DNA from: O2-02-FULL-42-9 sp038043025
Lineage (GTDB): Bacteria > Pseudomonadota > Gammaproteobacteria > UBA12402
Direction: 5' to 3'
NCBI GenBank assembly: GCA_038043025.1
Contig: JBBTCW010000001.1
Span: 1 to 10,372, forward strand
Length of the DNA stretch: 10,372 bases
The translations under genes and the position numbers were made by a program. The notes beneath the pieces are model-generated. The model was not told the origin of the DNA, did not search any database, and saw only the letters and a list, made by a program, of their open reading frames with translations. Of this stretch, positions 5,792 through 10,372 are shown one piece after another; positions within the stretch are counted from its first letter, which is position 1, and every line of letters starts with the position of its first letter.

Positions 5792-6970
5792 TTAGGATCT
5801 GTTTTTAGTGGTGCCTAAATCAATGTCTGCGTTATGTGCTTCTGTCAAAATCAGACGATAGGTGCGTTCACTGATGCGACCGGCGTCGAATTGTTTTTTA
5901 GCATCGACATCCATGGTCTGGCCATGTTGTTTTAGCATTTGTCGGGTATGTGCGGTGACATCTTCAAGGTCGGCGGATAATAATTTATCGCGAATCTCTT
6001 CAGAAAAAACGAGATATTCACGCAACGCTACGCGTTTACCATCGATGGTTGGGACGAGACGTTGCCAAATGACCATGCGAATGGTTTCTAAAATATCAAT
6101 GGATCGGCCGTGGCGTTCTTCGTGCGGAAATGTATTGACGAGCCGTCGTATGGTTTCGGCTACGCCATTGGTATGCAATGTGGTATAAACCGGGTGACCG
6201 GTCATCGCGGCTTCAATCGAAGCGGCAATGGTTTCTTGGTCGCGCGATTCGCCCACTAAAATCAATCCTGGTTTTCGGCGCAATGCATTGCGCACACCGG
6301 CTGCAAATGTTGGCAAGTTTTTTGGAATTTCTGCTTGGCTAACAATGGAGGTGGGTTTTTTAACATTATCAAAAACGAATTCAATCGGCGCTTCGTAGGT
6401 GACTACTTTGCGATTGCCCTCAGGATCCATGACAATGCTTTTAATGATGGAAGCGAGCAGTGTGCTTTTGCCTGAGCCCGTCGGTCCTGTTACATAGATG
6501 ATGCCTTGATCGGGCGCCATGTTGTCGATAATATCTTGGGGTAAATCCATCTCGCTTAAATCAGGGGGTTCATTGGGAATGGTTCGTGCGGTGATTTGAA
6601 TGCCACTATGGCCTTCGACTAAACAAGAGGTTGCATTGATACGAAAGCGAAATCGTTCCGATCGATTGGGACGAATTTCATATTGCGTGTCGATGTCGCG
6701 ACCACTTAATAATTGTGCGGTACCGTTTGCACCATATATGGCATTGATGATTTCACCCACTTCGTTATTGGATAAACGACGATGGGTTATTTTATGCAAA
6801 CGCCCAAAAATTTCTGTGAAGATGGTTTCGTCGGTTTGAATGGTAATATCAGATGCTTCGTTTCGTGCGCAATAAATTAATAACTCATTGAGCTTATCCA
6901 TATTAAAACGAATCGGTTCGTTGGGAAACGAAAACTCGTTTTCTAGTTCTGTATGAGTGCCGGTTGCCAT
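5792..6970 (-). CDS. dotB: DotB, type IVB secretion ATPase
   Basis: DotB is a VirB11/PilT-type hexameric ATPase. It moves between cytosol and the inner-membrane DotO platform and energises effector transport. The 392-residue product (Legionella DotB has 377) has an N-terminal domain (about 20-145). A RecA-like domain then carries Walker A GPTGSGKST at 162-170, an Asp box with TYEAPIEFVFD at 191-201, Walker B ILVGESRD at 237-244, and a His box TGHPVYTTLHTN at 257-268. All catalytic motifs are intact. The start at 6970 overlaps dotC by 28 bp and has no good ribosome site, which suggests coupling to dotC translation. A later ATG (residue 24) also lacks one and would trim the N-terminal domain. 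Confidence 0.97.
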   Translation of the reverse strand: MATGTHTELENEFSFPNEPIRFNMDKLNELLIYCARNEASDITIQTDETIFTEIFGRLHKITHRRLSNNEVGEIINAIYGANGTAQLLSGRDIDTQYEIRPNRSERFRFRINATSCLVEGHSGIQITARTIPNEPPDLSEMDLPQDIIDNMAPDQGIIYVTGPTGSGKSTLLASIIKSIVMDPEGNRKVVTYEAPIEFVFDNVKKPTSIVSQAEIPKNLPTFAAGVRNALRRKPGLILVGESRDQETIAASIEAAMTGHPVYTTLHTNGVAETIRRLVNTFPHEERHGRSIDILETIRMVIWQRLVPTIDGKRVALREYLVFSEEIRDKLLSADLEDVTAHTRQMLKQHGQTMDVDAKKQFDAGRISERTYRLILTEAHNADIDLGTTKNRS

Positions 6971-7743
6971 TGCTTTGTATTCGTCTCGAATTTTGGTGTT
7001 GCTGTAATTTGTAGCGATTGATCGTTAATGCGCATTTCATCGTTGTCGCCCGTCACGCCCATGTTATATTGTACAACGCGCGGTTTACTGACCATCTGTT
7101 GTGCCAGTAATTTACGATATAACGTCATACCATTATAGTCGCGTTTTAATCGCGCTAAATTGGCGGCATAAATATTATTTGCTTGATCAATGCCTTGTTG
7201 CCAACCGGTTTCAATATTTTGTGCCCAGAGTTTGCGTTCTTCTGCGTTGCGCGGCAATAACGTGGAATCAGGTACCTCGGGTTTTTTATATTGCATCAAT
7301 AAATATTGATCCCAATTGGGCGCGGTTGTCACAAAGCGTGCCTGTTGAATAATTTTGTACGTGCGGTCAGCAATGCGCAAAGAGGTTGAGTTTGCTAAGT
7401 TGAGCGATTGATTGCTTTGTTCTAACACGGGTGGCAAAATATTTTTATCGAGCAGCAACCCGTTAAAATTAAAAACTTGAGAGAGCGTGCTGCGATTGGA
7501 TTCGAGCATCGTATTTAATTGTTCTGCTCGCCACGCGAGTCCGCCTTGCGCGCCTAGGGTCATCGCGGTTTCTTTAATGGCTTGGAGTCGAATTTTGCTG
7601 CCCGTTGGCTGTTCTGCGACAATTTGTTGGCGCGATAAGTTGACTAAGTCATTAAAATTCGTCGTGTCAACGGGTGCTTGTGAGCTGGCACATCCCGTGA
7701 GTATTCCTGTGATCAGTGCAAGTGCAATACATAATCGCTTCAT
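6943..7743 (-). CDS. dotC: DotC, outer-membrane lipoprotein of the Dot/Icm core complex
   Basis: DotC, with DotD, sits in the outer membrane and is needed to bring DotH there, forming the core-complex ring. The 266-residue product (Legionella DotC about 300) has a lipoprotein signal: MKRLC, hydrophobic core, and lipobox L-T-G-C with the lipidated cysteine at 18. Residue +2 is Ala, so no inner-membrane retention signal. The rest is soluble and mixed alpha/beta with a Trp/Gln-rich central part (ETGWQQGIDQANNIYAANLA). It is the middle gene of dotD-dotC-dotB, 21 bp after dotD and overlapping dotB. Confidence 0.94.
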   Translation of the reverse strand: MKRLCIALALITGILTGCASSQAPVDTTNFNDLVNLSRQQIVAEQPTGSKIRLQAIKETAMTLGAQGGLAWRAEQLNTMLESNRSTLSQVFNFNGLLLDKNILPPVLEQSNQSLNLANSTSLRIADRTYKIIQQARFVTTAPNWDQYLLMQYKKPEVPDSTLLPRNAEERKLWAQNIETGWQQGIDQANNIYAANLARLKRDYNGMTLYRKLLAQQMVSKPRVVQYNMGVTGDNDEMRINDQSLQITATPKFETNTKQWQPALIQN

Positions 7744-7764
7744 CTTTGCTCGCTTACTTTGTCT

Positions 7765-8244
7765 TTACGACCCTACATACCGCAATTCAATTACATGAGT
7801 AGATGGAAATACCACAATGTTTGCGCGTTTGCCGGATTGATAACCCGCATCTCTTAAAATATCACCAATGGGTGTGTTTTTGGCAGTAATTGATACAATA
7901 ACGGGAATTGCCGGCGCTTGACCCAATACATGCAGTTTATAATTTGCCGAATTGGCTATTTGTTGCACTAACGGTTGTATTGGACCATTCCAATCCATCG
8001 AGGCCGGCATAGACATGCCATAGCTGGCTGGGTTTGGTGGCTCTGAAACGCTAACAGGCGGATAAGCCGCTTGTTCTGTTTTGCCCAGCGTCGTCAGAGA
8101 CTGATTCACTGATGTGGCGGCCTCTCCAAGCGCCATATAGGCGTCATAGTCGGAGTTGTTATGAGAAGTGTAAGACGATTGAGTGCTACATGCCGTTAGT
8201 AGCGCGCAACAACCCAAAACTGCCAGTAAATTTTTGTACATCAT
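7765..8244 (-). CDS. dotD: DotD, outer-membrane lipoprotein with secretin N0-like domain
   Basis: DotD is a small lipoprotein that targets DotH to the outer membrane. Its C-terminal domain in Legionella has the fold of a secretin N0 domain. The 159-residue product has lipobox L-T-A-C with the lipidated cysteine at 19 and Ser at +2. A Ser/Thr/Asn-rich linker follows (about 20-80), then a compact domain about 82-159 (PIQPLVQQIAN, VIVSITAKNTPIGDILRDAGYQSG, VIELRYVGS), as expected for N0-like folds. Two ATGs lie in tandem (8244 and 8241), and neither has a strong ribosome site. It leads the dotD-dotC-dotB operon, divergent from icmT. Confidence 0.94.
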   Translation of the reverse strand: MMYKNLLAVLGCCALLTACSTQSSYTSHNNSDYDAYMALGEAATSVNQSLTTLGKTEQAAYPPVSVSEPPNPASYGMSMPASMDWNGPIQPLVQQIANSANYKLHVLGQAPAIPVIVSITAKNTPIGDILRDAGYQSGKRANIVVFPSTHVIELRYVGS

Positions 8245-8275
8245 TTTAGTTACTACATTCCAACCTTAAAATTTT

Positions 8276-8304
8276 ATTGAATCAAGTTGGCCAGATAATG
8301 TCAA
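8276..8304 (-). promoter_or_regulatory. Predicted sigma-70 promoter of dotD-dotC-dotB
   Basis: On the minus strand TTGACA (8299-8304) is a perfect -35 hexamer. After a 17-bp spacer TTCAAT (8276-8281) matches four of six bases of the -10. Transcription would begin near 8269, giving a leader of about 25 bases before the dotD ATG. Confidence 0.6.
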
Positions 8305-8354
8305 GGTGTGTGTGCGAAGTTTCTTGATATCAGTGTATTTCGAGGAGAATGGGA

Positions 8355-8370
8355 GTTAATTTTGGTTAAT
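8355..8370 (+). promoter_or_regulatory. Direct repeat GTTAAT upstream of the icmT promoter
   Basis: GTTAAT at 8355-8360 and again at 8365-8370, spaced by one helical turn, ends two bases before the predicted -35 of icmT. Tandem half-sites directly upstream of a -35 are typical of response-regulator binding. The sequence resembles a PmrA half-site, but the period is 10 rather than 11. Confidence 0.4.
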
Positions 8371-8372
8371 GG

Positions 8373-8401
8373 TTGGCGTCGAGCAGTTTTTGGGTTAGAA
8401 T
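8373..8401 (+). promoter_or_regulatory. Predicted sigma-70 promoter of icmT-icmS
   Basis: TTGGCG (8373-8378) and TAGAAT (8396-8401) are separated by exactly 17 bp. Transcription would start near 8408, leaving only about 17 bases before the icmT ATG, just enough for the ribosome site GGAGAG at 8414-8419. Confidence 0.5.
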
Positions 8402-8424
8402 TTTCATAATAATGGAGAGAGAAA

Positions 8425-8664
8425 ATGGCACATTGGCGTGATTCGGCACGGAGCCCGCGTTTTTACATTGTTGAGGGATGGGCAGCGTTTCCCATGCTGT
8501 TATTTTTATTGCATATCAAATGGTGGACGTTGTTTGTAGCTGTGGCTGCTACCTTGTTCTTTTCCGTATTGGATCGCTATGGGTTTACGGTTCCTATATT
8601 TTGGCGATGGTTTATTAATTTTTTGGGTGGTTCGCGTAAAATGGCGCGACCATGGTGGCTATAG
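8425..8664 (+). CDS. icmT: IcmT, small membrane protein of the Dot/Icm system
   Basis: The 79-residue product matches Legionella IcmT (86 residues) in size and layout. It has an N-terminal MAHWRDSARSPRFY block and two hydrophobic helices (about 20-30 and 34-49, the second ending in FFSVLDRYG). An aromatic/basic C-terminus follows (FWRWFINFLGGSRK). IcmT is required for secretion and has been linked to pore formation and egress from host cells in Legionella. GGAGAG lies 5 bases before the ATG. It is the first gene of the icmT-icmS group and lies 16 bp upstream of icmS. Confidence 0.95.
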   Translation: MAHWRDSARSPRFYIVEGWAAFPMLLFLLHIKWWTLFVAVAATLFFSVLDRYGFTVPIFWRWFINFLGGSRKMARPWWL

Positions 8665-8667
8665 ATT

Positions 8668-8672
8668 AAGGA
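8668..8672 (+). promoter_or_regulatory. Ribosome binding site fixing the icmS start
   Basis: AGGAT, 8 bases before the ATG at 8681, lies in the short gap after icmT. It supports this start over the open frame that extends back to 8579 inside icmT. Confidence 0.65.
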
Positions 8673-8680
8673 TAGAACAA

Positions 8681-9049
8681 ATGTCAGATCAGATGCTTGA
8701 GTTATCAAAACGTTTAGTGAAAATCGCAAATGCATTGGGCGTTAAATTTACATTGCGTAATGAACCCGTTGTATTTGGCGAGGTTTTTTCTGATACAGGA
8801 TTATTACCCGGTATTGCGCGTCGAGCCGATCAACTATGCTCGCTGTGTTTGGGTTATGGTATTGGAGCGAGTTTTGAGAAAGCGGAAGTGGGACCCTTAA
8901 AGCGAAAAGTGAGTTTTGACGATGTGACACCGAGTGTGTTGCGCTATTTATGTATTACAGATGTGTTGTGTGATTTTATCTATGCCGCGCCCTCAAAGGA
9001 TGCGGTGCCATTGGATGCGCTGCTGTATGATTGGTGGCCCGCCGAGTAG
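8681..9049 (+). CDS. icmS: IcmS, type IVB effector adaptor (chaperone)
   Basis: IcmS is the partner of IcmW in the adaptor that hands effectors to the DotL coupling complex. The 122-residue product (Legionella IcmS 114) is small and soluble with no signal peptide. It has an N-terminal helix (about 4-20) and a central block FSDTGLLPGIARRADQLCSLCLGYGIGASFE at about 36-66 (given here only to locate it; the key parts are GLLPGIARRADQLC and LGYGIG). A C-terminal hydrophobic helix follows (SVLRYLCITDVLCDFIY, 85-101). It has five cysteines, at 53, 56, 91, 97 and none beyond if the count of four is right; I count C53, C56, C91 and C97. It follows icmT closely and is probably co-transcribed with it. 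Confidence 0.95.
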   Translation: MSDQMLELSKRLVKIANALGVKFTLRNEPVVFGEVFSDTGLLPGIARRADQLCSLCLGYGIGASFEKAEVGPLKRKVSFDDVTPSVLRYLCITDVLCDFIYAAPSKDAVPLDALLYDWWPAE

Positions 9050-9076
9050 GAAGGTCAATTTATCCAAGTCCATGGG

Positions 9077-9101
9077 GTTTATGGCGATAAACTGCTATAC
9101 T
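9077..9101 (+). promoter_or_regulatory. Extended -10 promoter with small inverted repeat before the icmR-position gene
   Basis: TGC TATACT at 9093-9101 is an extended -10 identical to that of the icmW operon. Directly upstream, GTTTA (9077-9081) and TAAAC (9088-9092) form an inverted repeat with a 6-base spacer. No -35 is recognisable. It suggests that the small gene and icmQ have their own start of transcription separate from icmT-icmS, as icmR-icmQ does in Legionella to my knowledge. Confidence 0.5.
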
Positions 9102-9158
9102 AATGGGCAAGAATCCGTTAAAATTTCACGCTTTACAAAAGAGAAGAAGGGTTAGCCT

Positions 9159-9350
9159 GTGTCGGACAATCTTCCAAAAATAAATCCAGCAGAAGTAGCT
9201 GCATCGTTGCATCAGATAGCAGTGCTCTGTGAAAAATTTGGGCCGTTTGCGGATAGGCAACCTGCGAATATCCCATCGATGGCTGAAAACACCGCATCCC
9301 GCGAGAGTGACGCAGGGCGGCATTCTATCAATCCTGCATCGGGCGCATAA
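9159..9350 (+). CDS. Small protein in the icmR position, candidate IcmQ partner
   Basis: This 63-residue protein is not recognisable by sequence. It starts with GTG at 9159, preceded by a good ribosome site (GAAGAAGGG ending 9151, about 7 bases away), and ends 37 bp before icmQ. Residues about 10-29 (PAEVAASLHQIAVLCEKFGP) look like one amphipathic helix. The rest, rich in Ala, Ser, Asn and Arg, looks disordered. In Legionella icmR sits exactly here, between icmS and icmQ, and encodes a chaperone that stops IcmQ from self-associating and inserting in membranes. In other Legionella and in Coxiella this slot holds unrelated-looking proteins that do the same job (FIR proteins). Function is inferred from position, size and the single helix. 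It is shorter than IcmR (about 120 residues). Confidence 0.65.
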   Translation: MSDNLPKINPAEVAASLHQIAVLCEKFGPFADRQPANIPSMAENTASRESDAGRHSINPASGA

Positions 9351-9387
9351 TTGTTTTTGGGCAATTGAGTCAATAAGTTTATTTATT

Positions 9388-10053
9388 ATGGCTGAAGAAA
9401 AACGTTATTTGACAGATTTACATGATCGTTTGGAAAAATTTGCGATACGTATTCGCGGATTAAAATCGTACGATGTGGCCAATGATGAAGAAATTTCTCG
9501 TATAGTTCAAGAGGCGGTCGATGTCGAAGATGTTTTGCGTAGGCAATATGAAGTGGGTGCTCGCTTCAATATTATTCATCATCAATTGGCGAATTTGAAA
9601 GAGAGTGTTGTGCGAGCGATGCATCCGAATAATAACAAAACGCCAATTATTGAGCAGCGGTTTGCAAACCAAGTGGCCGAGGACGAGCGATTGGTGTATG
9701 TTTATTTGTTTAATGCGCGAGGCGGTGTGTTAAAAACATGGCAAAGTTTATTATCAAAACGCTCGTTGGTTGAACATAGTTTTAATCGACCGATTTATGA
9801 AAGTAAGGATCAGGTTGATACAGCGATGTCTTCACGATCGATGCCAGAGCAACACGCCTATATAACCATGATTGTTAAAAAAGACGATATTTCGCGTATT
9901 TATCACGGCCGTGAATTAAAAGATGCGCAGGGTTTGCCGCTCGTGCGTCTTCGTCAAGGTGCGTTGAAAATGGCAAATATTATTAATTTTACGCACATGG
10001 GTAAAGAGTATCGTGTTTCGTCGGATGGTCAATTTCAGCTTGAGTCGGTTTAA
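9388..10053 (+). CDS. icmQ: IcmQ, membrane-active NAD-binding Dot/Icm protein
   Basis: IcmQ binds IcmR or an equivalent and interacts with membranes; the Legionella protein binds NAD through a C-terminal domain of ADP-ribosyltransferase fold. The 221-residue product (Legionella 191) has a charged N-terminal helical domain (about 1-75). A linker at 76-90 (HPNNNKTPIIEQ) leads to a mixed domain (about 91-221) with LVYVYLFNARGGVLKTWQSLL, then FNRPIYESKDQVDTA, HAYITMIVKKDDI, and a closing block INFTHMGKEYRV. These parallel the Legionella order: a ...W..L motif, RPIY, AYV.V.V...DI, and a final INRFVH-like block. The ATG at 9388 has no good ribosome site. The open frame continues back to 9229 but would overlap the small upstream gene and lacks IcmQ-like sequence, so I keep 9388. 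Confidence 0.9.
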   Translation: MAEEKRYLTDLHDRLEKFAIRIRGLKSYDVANDEEISRIVQEAVDVEDVLRRQYEVGARFNIIHHQLANLKESVVRAMHPNNNKTPIIEQRFANQVAEDERLVYVYLFNARGGVLKTWQSLLSKRSLVEHSFNRPIYESKDQVDTAMSSRSMPEQHAYITMIVKKDDISRIYHGRELKDAQGLPLVRLRQGALKMANIINFTHMGKEYRVSSDGQFQLESV

Positions 10054-10069
10054 CTCGGATATTTCATAT

Positions 10070-10159
10070 TATGACTCATGCGAACAGGCTGGTCTCAGCT
10101 CAGAGGACGCTTCACTGTTATGACTCATGCGAACAAGCATGTCTCACCTCAGAGGACGC
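10070..10159. repeat. Imperfect tandem repeat, two 41-bp units with 49-bp period
   Basis: Unit one (10070-10110) and unit two (10119-10159) both run from TATGACTCATGCGAACA to CTCAGAGGACGC and match at 37 of 41 positions. Each contains one copy of the 13-base terminal repeat of the MITE-like element (10094-10106 and 10143-10155). Unit two therefore overlaps the outer end of the right-hand element, and unit one looks like a leftover end of another copy. Confidence 0.75.
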
Positions 10160-10249
10160 AACACGTCCATCTGATTCAAAATAATTCATCATGACTTCTG
10201 GTAAATGCCATTCTAACGATGAATATCAGCTTACCTCTGAGCTGAGGAT
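10143..10249 (-). mobile_element. MITE-like element, right copy (inverted relative to 112-218)
   Basis: This is the reverse-complement partner of 112-218, with 98 of 107 positions identical and no gaps. Terminal inverted repeats are CTCACCTCAGAGG (10143-10155) and CCTCTGAGCTGAG (10234-10246). Most differences cluster near 10162-10170 (GTCC and neighbours), while the rest is highly conserved. No coding sequence is present. Confidence 0.7.
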
Positions 10250-10263
10250 AATATAAAGCAGTG

Positions 10264-10302
10264 TAGCCCGGATGAAATGTGCGAAGCACATGCAATCCGG
10301 GA
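10264..10302. repeat. REP-like repeat (TAGCCCGGATGAA...ATCCGGGA)
   Basis: Outer arms CCCGGAT (10267-10273) and ATCCGGG (10295-10301) enclose a second hairpin, ATGTGC (10277-10282) and GCACAT (10286-10291), around a GAA loop. The TAGCCCGGATGAA...GCAATCCGGGA framework is a repeat type common in intergenic regions of gammaproteobacteria. It lies downstream of icmQ and could serve as its 3' processing or stop signal, since no other terminator is visible after icmQ. Confidence 0.75.
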
Positions 10303-10322
10303 AATCAATATTCCTGTATTCT

Positions 10323-10367
10323 GCTTCGCTTCTTTGTCATGCCGCAGTTTAACCGCGGCATCCAGAC
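10323..10367 (+). repeat. 45-bp palindromic repeat, inverted copy of 335-379
   Basis: It matches the reverse complement of 335-379 at 43 of 45 positions. The core is TGTCATGCCGC ... GCGGCATCCAG, the plus-strand orientation of the GTCAT...ATCCAG family. One arm carries CAG instead of CGG, slightly weakening the palindrome. Confidence 0.8.
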
Positions 10368-10372
10368 TTTCG

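Noticed and set aside
9229..9387. 53-residue upstream extension of IcmQ
   Set aside because: It overlaps the small gene at 9159-9350 in another frame, lacks IcmQ-like sequence and a ribosome site. If the small gene proved not to be real, this would need a second look.
10070..10302. Possible CRISPR array from the repeated CTCAGAGG segments
   Set aside because: Only two tandem units with an 8-bp gap, plus inverted copies; no regular repeat-spacer pattern and no cas genes.

Overview
This window carries a Dot/Icm type IVB secretion locus from a gammaproteobacterium of the Legionellales. Several things suggest a Coxiella- or Rickettsiella-like obligate or facultative intracellular lineage rather than Legionella itself: dotA is convergent with, and next to, dotDCB; no recognisable icmR is present; DotA is short; the DNA is AT-rich; and many small GC-rich palindromic repeats flank the genes. 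The genus is an inference. The identification of the secretion genes is firm.

Layout. Positions 1-478 hold repeats and a terminator but no supportable gene. A leftward operon follows, icmW (2842-2387), an unrecognised exported protein (2406-1792) and icmX (1774-479), ending in a hairpin terminator near 429-460. A divergent, overlapping promoter region (about 2843-3017) also drives the rightward pair icmV (3018-3479) and dotA (3476-5746), which overlap by ATGA. A second leftward operon, dotD (8244-7765), dotC (7743-6943) and dotB (6970-5792), converges on dotA with only 45 bp between stop codons. From a second divergent region (8245-8424), icmT, icmS, a small GTG-initiated gene in the icmR position, and icmQ run rightward to 10053. 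From 10054 to the end the window is again repeats, and icmP/icmO, which follow icmQ in Legionella, are not present.

How the genes fit together. From knowledge of the families, DotC and DotD are outer-membrane lipoproteins of the core complex. DotB is the hexameric cytoplasmic ATPase that docks at the inner-membrane complex. DotA and IcmV are inner-membrane proteins, DotA also being released by the machine, and IcmX is periplasmic. IcmT is a small membrane protein. IcmS and IcmW are the cytoplasmic adaptor pair that presents effectors to the coupling complex, and IcmQ is a membrane-active NAD-binding protein held in check by IcmR or an IcmR-like partner.

Most notable points: (1) an imperfect inverted pair of about 107 bp MITE-like elements (112-218 and 10143-10249) brackets the whole block; (2) the exported protein between icmW and icmX has a Gln/Thr/Pro-rich linker and paired CxC motifs and may be a lineage-specific envelope component; (3) the 63-residue gene at 9159-9350 is a positional candidate for a new IcmR functional analogue; (4) the icmV/icmW promoters share an inverted TGCTATA core next to a PmrA-like direct repeat. 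No wholly new system is evident; the novelty lies in these accessory parts of a known machine.
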